A stretch of 64,000 nucleotides of DNA from Hyalella azteca (GCF_000764305.2 NW_025935203.1:2454-66453); one strand, 5' to 3'. Shown: positions 10,324-20,754, counted from the stretch's first letter. Notes: generated by a model from the letters alone, not told the origin. Made by a program: numbers and translations.

Positions 10324-11195
10324 CAGCAATCCCTTGATTAGCACGGTTTTGAATACCACGGTTTTGATTACCGTGGAAAAAAATTTGCGACCTACCCTTA
10401 ATCTAAGCGGTGCCAGTTTTGATTAGCGTGACTTTTTTTTCCACAACACATCATTTTCCCGCCTCTAGCCAGAGGTGTTACGTTCGTAACAAAAGTGTTA
10501 CTTTTTGCTTATTAGATCTTATGTTACTTTTGTTACGACTTTTGGAAAAATTCACCGAATGTTGTTACTTTATGAATTTCAGCCAATGAAAAATTAGCCG
10601 AATGTTGTTACTTTATGAATTTCAGCCAATAATTCTTTAAATAAGGTCCCGTTCCGTAGGCACTCATGCTGACTACAGAGTCAGTTTAACCGCGCTTTGT
10701 CTCATTCATTCTCGTTCATAACTCGAATGGTCGAGTTCGGCAACGTTCGCCGGTAAGTGCGCCATGCCGGTGCTCTAACTTACTCGTTAGCCTTCAACTG
10801 GTCAAGATCACTGCCATATCTACTGCTCATTTTTATCAAAGTAAATAATTTTCCTTGATAAATTACCGTCATAATTATGGACAAAAAGGGAACGCTTAAA
10901 CGTAAAAATATCACTTTGGAGACTAAGCTTGAAATAATTAAGCGTTTTGATAATGGTGAAACGAAAACAAAGATTGGTGAAGACCTAGGGTTTCCCGAGT
11001 CAACAATACGCACGGGAAACAATACGTTAATTCATTCACATTTTTTTTATTTATTTCCCCTATTATTTAGAAAAAAAAATATTTTTGAGGATTCATTATA
11101 ATTATTCCCATATATTCTTAAGTTTGATTAGCGCGGTTTTGCTTAACACGGTAAAACTCGGGGATTTATTAACCGCGTTAATCAAGGGATTGCTG
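10324..11195. mobile_element. pogo/Tigger-type transposon relic, about 870 bp
   Basis: The ends are CAGCAATCCCTTGATTAGC and the mirrored TTAATCAAGGGATTGCTG. Both are flanked by TA (10322-10323 and 11196-11197), the target of the Tc1/mariner superfamily. The ends and the subterminal CACGG/CCGTG motifs resemble Tigger-type elements. The interior holds only the N-terminal part of a transposase (10877-11022). A 33-base direct repeat beginning CCGAATGTTGTTACTTTATG occurs at about 10556 and 10598. The element is internally deleted and non-autonomous. Confidence 0.88.
10877..11101 (+). pseudogene. pogo/CENP-B-like helix-turn-helix remnant
   Basis: The frame from the ATG at 10877 starts MDKKGTLKRKNITLETKLEI and continues IIKRFDNGETKTKIGEDLGF and PESTIR. 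This is the psq/CENP-B N-terminal DNA-binding helix-turn-helix of pogo-family transposases, whose role is to bind the element's terminal repeats. Homology stops after about 46 residues and the remaining frame, to 11101, is AT-rich filler. The DDE catalytic domain is absent, so this is a truncated relic inside 10324-11195. Confidence 0.85.
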
Positions 11196-11673
11196 TAATA
11201 CATATTATTGAATTGCCTACTTACCTTGTGCGGTTCGGCCACTTCCATGCTGCCCCATGAGGGGTGGCCAATGGAGCCCTGCCTTGAGGTTTGGTTGGCA
11301 GAGCCCAAGCCTGGTCTCCTAGCTCGTTATGAATGAGGGAGCTTCAAAATTTTCTAAGAATAGATTGCTTCAAATAATATGAGAATGTTACATTTAATAA
11401 CTCCCTAGGAATCTTCATCAGCAAGTCCTAGGGCAGTTCAAGAACAGCTGTGTTGCTTTTCAATAATAATAAATTTTACATCCACTTCTGAAGCTTCCTC
11501 GTTTAGTGATTTCCCCTCTGACCAATAACTAAGCAAATGTGCGGGCTTACCGGGAACCGCTACAACGAATTGCAAGTTTAATTTAATATATATAGAAAAA
11601 TACCTAAACAGACTAAAGTTGAGATTTGAGAAGTTGAGATCAAATCTTCAAAGAAATATTGAGTAAAATTTCA

Positions 11674-12763
11674 TACCGTCAACCGGGGCAACTCGGGACT
11701 GGCGAGGCAACTCGGGACGCACCTCCGACACAGCGTAAAACTGTTATAGTAGCGAAACTAATTGGAATATTGCAAAACTAAATATAGTGGCGTAAAGGTC
11801 AACATTTTTCCTATCTATGTAGTATAAAGGCAGTTGAAAAATACGACATTTACTAGCTTTGAAAAATTCCTGAAAAAAATGGTGAAAAACGCTGTTTTGA
11901 AAAGTTACTTCTGCTAAGGTCTGTAGCAAAAAAAATATTTGCCATATTAAAAAATTTTACTTACATAAAAGTTGCACCCAAGTGTCGGCGTGAAAATGTA
12001 ATTGGCAGATTTTGCCTATCTCATTCCAAAAAAAAATGGCGGCCATTTCCGCACGGCGGGGCTACTCGGGCCACCCTCCCGGGGCTAGTCGGGACACCTC
12101 CAAAAACGCATTTACGGTAGAACCTCAGTTAGCAAAAGCTCCAATTATGAAAAAATTGATTAAAAACAAAGAATACCGTAAAATGGGGTAACTTAGACGG
12201 GCGGGGTAACTTAGACGGGCGGGGTAACTTAGACCACTTTTTGTTTTTTTAACAAAAACCCCCACAACTCAAAAACTATTTGACATAGAAAAATTTTGTC
12301 AATGGGCATTAAAGGCCTAATACTGAGGCTACATAACACAATAGAAAGATTTGAAAAGTTTGCATATCTAATAGGTTAAAAAATTAAAATATCAATAAAG
12401 GAAAAACAAGTAAAAATCACAGAAAATATCATTTATTCTACCTCTACATCATCTACAATGAAAGAGGCGGACTTCAGAGTACTGTTAGTAATGGATGAGT
12501 ACGCTCTGCATGCTTCAAGTGTTTTAAAATGAAGTTTCATTCCCAGTGTCCCGAGTAGCCCCGTTCGACGGGGCTACTCGGGACACTCTTATTTTGCTCC
12601 TGGCACCTTACGAATAGCATATGGAATTTTTTTGAAGATGCCATTCGATAGCCCTCGCAAAGAGCTATAAAATGAGCCTAAACTTGTTTATGAAATGTTT
12701 CATCGTAAGAAGTTATTAACAAAAAACGCTCAAAACCGTCCCGAGTAGCCCCGGTTGACGGTA
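11674..12763. mobile_element. Inverted-repeat element with CCGTCAACCGGGGC ends
   Basis: The left end reads TACCGTCAACCGGGGCAACT, continuing CGGGAC. The right end reads GTCCCGAGTAGCCCC, then GGTTGACGGTA. CTCGGGAC-type motifs recur internally (about 12060-12095 and 12545-12592), so the subterminal regions are repeated. A second terminus type, TACCGTAAAATGGGGTAACT, starts at 12174. Inverted relatives lie at 18605-18809 (matching the 12174 part) and 20599-20754 (matching 11674-11835). No transposase was seen, and the superfamily cannot be assigned. Confidence 0.7.
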
Positions 12764-14750
12764 ATTCATATCATATACTAAAAATATTTTGTAATTGTCA
12801 TTGTATAAATTAATTTAACATTTTCAATATACATACCTATATTTCAAGATTAAAACATTAAAAATTAATAATGATGCCACAAATGAATTTCTAAAGCCAT
12901 GGCCGGCTGGCCGCCATCATGCGCCATGCGTCGGTCATGCAACGACTATGACAACGGACAACGTAAGTGCGTTCCAAAATTACAGAAATCACGTCTTCTC
13001 GTGACCATAATTTTAGATGATGAAAATATATTAGATTTCATTTGAAGTTGTATTCAAAGATAAAAATTATAAAAAATCGTTTGCAATTGAATATTTAAAA
13101 CGAAGTAAAATTTTACTACGAATACAATATTACGATTAGTTGTGTGGAGTGTCGATGTCTCGATGAAAAAAAAATGGAGATGGAAGAACTCATTGTCAGC
13201 TGCCATTTTTAAATGGTCATTTTGGATTTAAAAGGCAACAGAAGCACAAGGTAATAGAAAATTTATTCGCAAGTAATCACGGTACAGTAAGTCTTGCACG
13301 GTGCACTGAATTACTGAAAAACCTATTCATAAATAATCTTACTTACTTGTTACTTCCAAAATTGACGGTTCCGTTAATTCATTCCAAAGTTCAGTAACAA
13401 TCGCGGTCTTTTCATAAGAATCCGATTAGGCACAAGTGCACAAGGCAAATGCTTGTTCGACTCTATTATAACAAAGCTCCAGAAGCCTCAGCCCGGCCGG
13501 CTCGAGTTCGTTTCCTGTAAATGTCAAACGGCTTAGGTTTAAAATTAATCCCACTTTTAGTTATAACTTTTAAAATTGACGTTATTTTAAGGTTATAGAA
13601 CTGAATTATTGTTCTCCTATTAGATAAAGTAATATTTTTAAAAAAATGTACATGGTAAAACCTTTAAAGTAGAATAATTTTTTTCAACTGTTTGTCGTAT
13701 ATGGTACCTGAATGATCTGGCTGCTGGCTTCAGCGGTTGCCATTACTGCTAATTGTTATAATGAAGAGGCACAAAAAATTCCAAATCACAAAGAAAAACA
13801 TGCAAAATCATAATTAAGTTGAAATCAGTAGACAATTGTATAAATTTTAATATAATAACATGTATGCCTTATATGATAAATGTTAACTTCATACGTCACA
13901 TGTAATAGGCTCGAATGCCATCACCCACTGCACACATTATTTACATTTATTTTGCTGCACCACAAACAAATAAATGTAAATAATTAGTAATGAAAAATAT
14001 GTTGCTGGAACATTTTGAGAGACTGTGCCTAAGCAGAATAATATATTGTTATTATTATAGTAAATATACTAAACAATAAAGTAGTTCCTTTGATTGCCAC
14101 TACTGGCGCTAGCATCTGGATGTGGACGCGTCAACTTTATTTAGAATTCAAACAATTTAATATCTTACTGCACCACAAGTTAATTAAAGTAGTTCATTTG
14201 ATTGCCGCTGCTGGTGCTGGCATCTATGTGAACCTTATGTGGGTAATTTTATTTCAACATGGAATTATGGAGATAGAACTTCTATGATGAATTTTAATCA
14301 TAAACATTTACCTAATGCAAGAAATTATAATCAATAATTCAAGGTAATTTTGTTAGTTTTGTACCAACCGAATACTACATTAAATGCGTACTGGCAACTT
14401 GAGCCCTCCCTTATTAAAAATGTGCTGCAATCAGCTGTGTCAACAGAAGCTTCCAGAAGCACAATTCCTTGGTCATTTTTTTACTTGAAATCAGAAGCTT
14501 GGTTTCAAGTCCTTTGGACTAAAAGCGTAAATTTTAGCCTAAAACCTATTAAAAGTTTACGCTTAAGCATGGATCATTCTCTATATTTTTATGAAATTCA
14601 TTTACGCGAAAATTAGAGCATGCACATATATGCAGTTTGCTGCAATAGATGAGCCTTTCCAGCAGCTACAAATGAAAAAAGAAATAGGAAAAGCCAAATT
14701 TATTGATTTTTTATGTAGACGCTACCCTTGAGTTGCATATAAATTTGTAT
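12764..14750. other. No firm gene; CpG-richer patch at 12890-12970
   Basis: AT-rich DNA. A short GC- and CpG-rich patch at about 12895-12970 ends in ACAAC followed by GTAAGTGCG, a good 5' splice site. It could be an untranslated first exon on the + strand, but no promoter motif or partner acceptor ties it to Cyclin C. From 14089 to 14220 a segment containing TTTGATTGCC and GCTGG-CTGGCATCT-like words occurs twice at about 120 bp spacing. Confidence 0.35.
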
Positions 14751-14754
14751 GAAT

Positions 14755-14945
14755 TTAATAAAAATTGGCATTGTTAAATAGTATACCCAGATTGGGTATT
14801 ACAGTACCTCTTCATAGTATAATTTTTAGTTGTAAAGAATTTTATATCGATTCAATGATGTACAAAGAATTATATTTATGCTTCTACGAAGCATTGTGCT
14901 TTGGGACTGGAGTGCTCGCAGCCAGCTGCAGCTAGTTTACGCTGC
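14755..14945. repeat. Direct repeat, copy 1 (empty site)
   Basis: About 185 bases, from AAAATTGGCATTGTTAAATA to the GCAGCTAGTTT region, recur at 15285-15640. Here the AATTATATTT segment runs straight into ATGCTTCTACGAAGC. This copy therefore shows the pre-insertion state for the MITE found in copy 2. Confidence 0.75.
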
Positions 14946-14984
14946 CAGCCACAGCTAGTTTACGCTGCCAGCCACAGCTAGTTT
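14918..14984. repeat. 23-bp tandem repeat, 3 copies
   Basis: The unit is GCTGCCAGCCACAGCTAGTT plus TAC, with the first copy slightly diverged. It directly follows the copy 1 repeat, and a single diverged unit is present at the equivalent place after copy 2 (about 15607-15630). Confidence 0.8.
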
Positions 14985-14999
14985 GTATCAAAAGTATGG

Positions 15000-15215
15000 T
15001 TGCTGACGGTCTGTCTGTCTGTCTGTGACTTCATGTTTTTGCCAACGAAAAAATGCGCTCTCCAATATTAAACTTTGTCCATCCATCTGTCTGTCTGTTT
15101 GTCCGTGACTTCATGATGTCGTCAACAAGAAAATGCGCTCTCTAATCTTAGACTTTGTCCATCCGTGACCACGTTTTTGTCAACGATAAAATGCGCTCTC
15201 TGTCACTCACTGCAG
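15000..15215. repeat. Tandem repeat of about 85 bp with GTCTGT runs, 2-3 copies
   Basis: Each unit carries a run of CTGTCTGT, then GTGACTTCATG, GTCAACGA-like and AAAATGCGCTCTCT segments, and ends TTTGTCCATCC. AAAATGCGCT recurs once more at 15275. No open frame crosses it. It is probably the tail of an interspersed element. Confidence 0.7.
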
Positions 15216-15284
15216 TGAGTACCAAGTTATATTACAGACATGGCGAGCACAATAGTGCATTTTTTCATGAATGAGAAAATGCGC

Positions 15285-15640
15285 TAAAAATTGGCATCGT
15301 TAAATAGTATACATAGATTGGGTATTACCTCTTCATAGTATATTTTAAGTTGTTAACAATTTTATATTGATTCAATGAATTTGTACAAAGAATTATATTT
15401 AAGCAGGTTTCATTGAAGACCAGAGAATTTGTCTTATTGAAAATTTTCTTATTAGTTTTTTCAATAGATCTAACAAGATTTTTAGTTTGCATGGGTAAAT
15501 CTTTAGTTTGCTCGGAACAAGATCACAGGTAGTTTGCACGGGTAAATAATTATATTTGTCACTTGGTGCTTCTACAAAGCATTGTGCATTGGGATCGGAG
15601 TGCTCGCTGCCACCCGCAGATAGTTTGTAGCATATTGCAT
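15285..15640. repeat. Direct repeat, copy 2, interrupted by a MITE
   Basis: Same family as 14755-14945, but split by about 160 bases inserted at 15400. Both flanks of the insertion align with copy 1. Confidence 0.78.
15401..15557. mobile_element. MITE insertion with 10-bp target duplication
   Basis: The inserted segment begins AAGCAGGTTTCATTGAAGAC, the terminus shared with the element at 3597-3866. The sequence AATTATATTT lies at 15391-15400 and again at 15548-15557, exactly at the two edges, as a target-site duplication should. The insert is shorter than the 3597 element and contains TTTAGTTTGC repeated, so it is probably an internally rearranged copy. Confidence 0.72.
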
Positions 15641-16198
15641 GGTTGCCAAAGACACTCTTATGGAGTTTCTTTCTGTTAAATATTAATTGCTTTTTTTGAT
15701 CTCCTATAATTGACTTCACATGTACATATGAGCAGACTGCAGAGTGATACTAACAATGCTAATAAGTTATAATGGTTATTTTTTATTACTGCAATTGATA
15801 CAGTTCATGACCATTTCTAATGAATTAAGTCCATAGGAACTCCATTGCTTATTTTTTGGTTTGGATAATCCGTAGGTGTTTAACAAAGCAATTCATCTTA
15901 TGACTTGCCTCTAGCCACCTCATTGGACGGACTGCTTCGAAACTTCAACCAATCAGCTGCGGAGCACCGACCAGCCGCAGCCTGCAGCACCCAGGTTTCA
16001 TAAAGTGGCAAGAGTCGTCGGAATTTCAATGACTTTTTGAAAAGTTAACGACCATTTTTTTGGTCATTACAACAACTCCAAACCTGGATTAATAGTTAAT
16101 TTATATATTTCAACAAGCATGAATAATTTAATACGTACACAATATTTTTAAAAAATAATACACTGACTGCTATCACTCCTCATTTTTTTTGGTTTCAG

Positions 16199-16354
16199 AT
16201 TCCAGTCACGCCACCGCTGGAAACAGAAGTGTACAAGGCAGCATTCGCCGATTATCAGTCACAAGTTTACAAAATTCTGGTTCTGTTGTACGTGTTCAAG
16301 CTTGGAAGAAAAATCCAAGAGATGGTGCTGGTTGTTGACTTCTTTTCAAGTTGA
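16199..16354 (+). CDS. Candidate orphan terminal exon, 51 codons
   Basis: A pyrimidine-rich tract and GGTTTCAG at 16191-16198 form a good 3' splice acceptor. The frame opened in phase 0 directly after it, IPVTPPLETEVYKAAFADYQ and then SQVYKILVLLYVFKL, runs 51 codons to a TGA at 16352-16354. Composition and codon pattern look coding compared with the AT-rich surroundings. I recognise no family, and no upstream exon with matching phase was found. The frame lies 5.1 kb upstream of the Cyclin C start on the same strand and is not part of that protein. It may be the last exon of a gene lying to the left, a decayed retrocopy, or chance. Confidence 0.3.
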   Translation: MPVTPPLETEVYKAAFADYQSQVYKILVLLYVFKLGRKIQEMVLVVDFFSS

Positions 16355-17232
16355 AACTTGACTACAATGAAATTTTTTGTGTGCCTCTTCTGTAACCTTC
16401 ATACCATTTGTACAAATGGAGGTAGTTTTTGCACAAAGGGCAAAATTAATCGCATAATTATAACCAATATCAACCAATCACAACAATATTTAAAGAAAAA
16501 TTTAAACTATTACATTCATAACATGCTGACTGTATATAGCAAGTAATAAATTTCTAGACCTCAAACTTGAAGGCTTTAAGTCGATGTTCTATATGAAATT
16601 TATTCCTTCCCTATAGTTTATAGCTCTTCTCATATGAATGTCTAAAGATCAGCCATATAACTTGAGAATGCAGCGGTACAGTAATTGGAAAAATATTGTG
16701 ATCTTAGCACATGCAAAAAAGCTTTTGAGAGTCCATGTCCTTGAGTTTATTAAGATTTGATAAGTAATTTGGAAGAATATGTTGGCCACTGGAAATTCTT
16801 GCACGTATTGCTGTGTGACATGTGATTGGAGTTGAAATTATAAAATTTGTTACAAGCTAAACATACCAGAATAATTATTTCATTTCATGCACAAAGTTTC
16901 ATTGAAATATGATCAGTAGATGGGGATAAAATAGATCTGGTCACTACAACCATGCCACGTTACCTGCTGCAAAAATGTTCAAAGTGTCATTTTGCTAGAA
17001 GGAAAGCACTAGCAAATGCTTTTAAATGATCAGTAAAAAGCTACGAAGTGCAATTTTTTTCAACCAGATAGGTATTGAGATCACAAAACCATGTTGACCA
17101 AACCAAATAAAGCAGCACCAGCATTAGAAAGAAATGTATTGTTTTGATACACGATTGAATAGGGAAGTCATAAATGAAGTCGTTCATTCATTATTAAAAA
17201 TAAAGATTTAATTTTACTGTTATATATCAAGT

Positions 17233-17610
17233 TCTAGTTACATATACAAATGACAAATTTTAGGAAAGTGTCATAGTTTGCAAATTAGGGGCACCACCTC
17301 CCAATGGGCGAAATGTGACCACCTAATGGCAGCTGTGACAGGGTAACATTGACCAGCTTGGAAACTAAGTTAAAATTACCATATATAAGACTAGAGTCTG
17401 AAACATAAAGAAAAAACATTAATAGGTGTATCAAACGCAAAATATGTTATATAGGTACCTATGGTAATTTTAACTTAATTTCCAAGCCGGTCAATGTTAC
17501 CCCGTCATGGCTGCCATTAGGTGGTCAAAGTTCCCCCATTGGGGGGGCAGCACCCCCATTTGCAAACTATGACACTTTCCTAAAATTTGTCATTTGCATA
17601 TGTAACTAGA
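17233..17610. mobile_element. Foldback MITE, arms about 150 bp
   Basis: The left arm starts TAGTTACATATACAAATGAC and the right arm ends GTCATTTGCATATGTAACTA. Complementarity continues inward through TTAGGAAAGTGTCATAGTTT, CACCTAATGGCAGC and TTAAAATTACCATA, leaving only a short spacer at about 17390-17450. Some base changes between the arms show it is old. No coding capacity. GTAACATTGACC within the arms recalls the GGGGTAACTTTGACC type of sequence seen in neighbouring elements. Confidence 0.85.
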
Positions 17611-17690
17611 AGAGTTCTACTACAATGCATCAAAACCTTGAGTTATTTTACCAAAAAATAAAAAAATTTGAGGGGGTACTTTGACAGGCT

Positions 17691-18583
17691 TTAAGGGGAG
17701 CATCTGGGCAAAATTTTATCTCGGCTGTTTACAGACGGATCATTCTGAAACTTGGTACACATATGTAACACAGAGAAATAGACAGCTTTTATTCATGTAC
17801 ATTTTTTGAAAAAAATGAAAGAAAACATGAAATTCTTAGAAAACGGCCATATAAGGGGGTACTGTAGAAATCTATCTCCTTCTAGATTTTTGAAGTTACA
17901 GCAACGAGACACATACCATTCGATTCGCAATCAAAATATCTATCGATTCGTTGTAGCTTTTTTTTTAATTTCAAATTTTTGTGGATGTGGGAGCATTTTT
18001 CCCAAAATTTTTGAAAATTTTTAGATTTTCCCCAATTTCCCTTTCCTTTTTTCAAAATATTTTCAAAACTATAACGAAATTGAAAAAAAACTACAACGAA
18101 TCTCTAGATATTTTAATTGCAAATCGAATGGTATATGTCTCATCGCTGTTGCTTCAAAACTGTAGGAGGAGATAGGTTTGCAGTGACAATAAGTTAATTG
18201 TTCAGTAGAGCCTGACAAAGTCCCGGGCGCCTCAAAATAAGCGTTCAAGGTGGCAAGAATGCAAGACTAGGCAATACTGGAGCTCAATTCCTGTAAAGGA
18301 TGGTGTGAACGACGACACATAAACCCTACTGTACAACTGCAAGCGGGTAACTGAAGCACATCTTATGTGGACTAGCTATTTAAGTATGCCACCGGGAATT
18401 TTCGCCTATCCTAAATGTGAAAGAACTCCACCACCCCCCACCCTTTTGCGATCTGTCGTGAACGCATAAATCAACTTAGAGATGATTTTGGTACCATTGA
18501 ATAGAGCAGAATGTCAGCTTTATGACGAGACTAAAAACCGGAAAAGCCAAAATTAAAAAATTTTGGCCAGACGCTCCCCTTAA
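17691..18583. mobile_element. TTAA-flanked inverted-repeat element, about 890 bp
   Basis: The left end TTAAGGGGAGCATCTGG mirrors the right end CCAGACGCTCCCCTTAA, and both abut AAAATTTT. TTAA at both ends fits the target preference of piggyBac or Kolobok elements. A second, inner pair of complementary arms lies at about 17870-17975 and 18080-18180. The interior open frames are low-complexity shadows. Non-autonomous; the superfamily remains unproven. Confidence 0.75.
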
Positions 18584-18604
18584 ATAATAGCTCTTTTTTT
18601 ATGG

Positions 18605-18809
18605 GTCACATTTTTAATTTTTTAACCTATTAGGTATGCAAACTTTTGAAATCTTTCTATTGTGTTATGTAGCCTCAATATTAGGCGTTTAATGGCCTTT
18701 GACAAAATTTTTCAATGTCAAATAGTTTTTGAGTTTTGGGGGTTTTTGTTAAAAAAATGAAAAGTGGTCAAAGTTACCCCGGAAGTTGAAGTAACCCCAT
18801 TTTACGGTA
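18605..18809. repeat. Inverted relative of the 12174-12400 segment
   Basis: This segment ends CCCCATTTTACGGTA, the reverse complement of TACCGTAAAATGGGG at 12174. It shares the AAAACTATTTGACAT-type and TTCTATTGTGTTATGTAGCC-type inner words in reverse. It sits 22 bases after the TTAA element. Confidence 0.7.
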
Positions 18810-19150
18810 TTTTAATTAACATGTTTTTCTTAACTTAGCTTTGCGTTTGTTTGTTGTTAACATTGACTACGAAAATTAGCCCACTTCTGATTGCTCTAGA
18901 GATGTGAAATTTGGCATGCAGGCTATTTTCACCTAACAATTTCAGATACAATCATAAAAACTAGCAATTAGAGACCTAAATTAGCTTAATTGAGTAAAGT
19001 ATATATGTATATATAGTATATATATAGTATGATGTGCGGGCACTCCAGTTATAGCTGCGTATCATCAATACGTACGTCAAGTCAAGTAAATTGGCTTGCA
19101 ACAACGTTTTTCATGTGTAGCAACGGACTAAAAAGGAGAAAATAAAATAC

Positions 19151-20344
19151 TTGACACGTTAACTGCCAGCATGCAATATTGGAACTTCCCCCTAGCGCCA
19201 AGACTTCTAGGCACTAAAATGTCTCAGTTGGTCAGGAACAGCTGCAAGGGAAGGTGTGTATGTGTTATACTCTCTGTCTAGTTTCTTCTAGAACAGAGTA
19301 AACCATGAGACACATGTGGTACATAAAGATGTTCACTAAATCTTCATTTTTCTCCAGCGCCATGTGCGCCACCGGTGGTACAAGAGATTATGGTACACCG
19401 GTGGCTTATATTGCGATAATAGAAACGAAACACATTGGATATTGTATTTATTTGGCCACCGGTGGTTATGGTTTAGAGCTTTCAAAAAATATTTTTATAT
19501 TGTAGTTTGTAGTTATGATATTTATTTGTTACTTTGTTATTTATAATAATACAAAGACTTATTACATATGTTTATTTCATTATTTCACTCCCTACTCCTA
19601 ATTGCTCAGCATCACGATAACAAATTTCATACCAAGAAACCCTTGTCGATGAAAGAATTCTGAGAATCTATTGCTCACTCACTCATAACAGGAAACTCGA
19701 AAAAACAAATGCAGGACAAGAACCAGCTGTTATAGGTGGGAAAAGAAACTCTCATTAGTCATTACCTTGTTGAGTTAGAGGGTCAATGTTGGAATGTAAG
19801 AAAAAGATGTGGAGGGTGTTAAGAGGTGCTGTCAAAAAATAAAGGCTGCTCAGTTGCAGCTGCAAAAGCAAGAGTGAAAACAGTCTGCCTTCAATGTGAA
19901 AATAAGCCACATATATGCCCTGGTTGTTTTGAAAAAACCCACTCTCATATGTAATGTCTGATGTCTTATGCTATTATTGGTTCATGGATAATTTTCCAAA
20001 AGGTAATTTCACTAATTATGATCACCAATTTATGCAGATTATTTGTTTTATTTGAGGAATTTCCTTTTTTACCATTGAATTTTAGGTTTGAGGAAGAGTC
20101 AGATTTACGGAACAAAATTTTAGTTATATTTCATTTGAACTTTGTATGAAACTATTTTTTTGAATAATTATGCTAATAAATAAATTATGACACTCGTTTT
20201 GATCATATATCCTTCTAGCCATCAAAAATGAGTGAAAAACAAATTTGAAAATAAATTTGTGAATGATCCACCGGTGGTACATATGGCGTTCATTGACAGC
20301 TTGTTTTGTGCCACCGGTGGTACATGTGGCGGTTAACGTGTTAA
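19151..20344 (+). mobile_element. piggyBac-like transposon relic, copy 1
   Basis: The right end reads GGCGGTTAACGTGTTAA and the left end TTGACACGTTAACTGCCA, so the termini are TTAACACGTTAACYGCCA with one TTAA decayed to TTGA. The element carries the C-terminal zinc-binding motif of a piggyBac transposase (19873-19954) and, in its subterminal regions, five CCACCGGTGG or near-identical palindromes at 19369, 19395, 19456, 20268 and 20311. A shorter copy lies in opposite orientation at 55143-55714 and lacks about 600 internal bases. The transposase catalytic core is gone. Confidence 0.85.
19873..19954 (+). pseudogene. piggyBac transposase C-terminal zinc-motif remnant
   Basis: The frame reads ARVKTVCLQCENKPHICPGC and then FEKTHSHM before TAA at 19952-19954. 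The C-x2-C ... C-x2-C-F-x4-H spacing is the C-terminal cysteine-rich DNA-binding finger of piggyBac transposases. Upstream residues of the same domain are interrupted by stops and a frame change, so the gene is dead. In piggyBac the finger contacts subterminal DNA; here only this end survives inside 19151-20344. Confidence 0.8.
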
Positions 20345-20364
20345 AAATAACTTTTTACAAAACT

Positions 20365-20560
20365 ATGTTTTTCTTGTGGACTAAAAGTAGAAAACAAATT
20401 GTGGCTCGCCCCAAAAAACATGGGTTGGGCTGTACGTTCACCATCAAATTTACAAAATTTGTGTGTTGTGTGCTTTTCGCTTTAATCATAAATCTGCATG
20501 ACACACGTTTTTTGGGGCGAGCCATAATTTATTTCTACTTTTAGTCCACAAGAAAAACAT
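20365..20560. mobile_element. Foldback MITE, about 196 bp
   Basis: The left arm TGTTTTTCTTGTGGACTAAA, continuing AGTAGAAA, mirrors the right arm TTTCTACTTTTAGTCCACAA, which continues GAAAAACA. Inner arms share GGCTCGCCCCAAAAAAC. Arms are about 58 bases and the centre is short and non-coding. It lies between the right end of the piggyBac relic and the CCGTCAACCGGGG-type end at 20599. Confidence 0.85.
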
Positions 20561-20598
20561 GTTTTTTTTAATTTATTTTAAAGTATTTTATTTGAACT

Positions 20599-20754
20599 TC
20601 CTTTATACCACATAGAAAAATGTTGACGTTTACACCACTATATTTAGTTTTGCAATATTCAAATTAGTTTTGCTACTAATTTAACAGTTTTACGCCATGT
20701 CGGAGGACTGTCCCGAGTTATCCCACCCATCCCGAGTAGCCCCGGTTGACGGTA
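20599..20754. repeat. Inverted relative of the 11674-11835 terminus
   Basis: This segment ends CCCCGGTTGACGGTA and carries the same inner words in reverse, such as TATATTTAGTTTTGCAATATT and ACAGTTTTACGC. Together with 18605-18809 it brackets the piggyBac relic and the foldback element. One reading is that a larger element of the 11674 type was split by those later insertions. Confidence 0.7.

Noticed and set aside
11225..11330. Minus-strand exon with CACAAG and GTAAG donor
   Set aside because: The donor is good and the frame (WALPTKPQGRAPLATPHGAA) is coding-like, but there is no convincing acceptor and its phase does not fit the exon-like block at 10103-10245.
12895..12980. First exon and promoter of Cyclin C
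   Set aside because: A GTAAGTGCG donor and CpG-rich patch exist, but nothing links them to the acceptor at 21407, 8.4 kb away through transposon debris.
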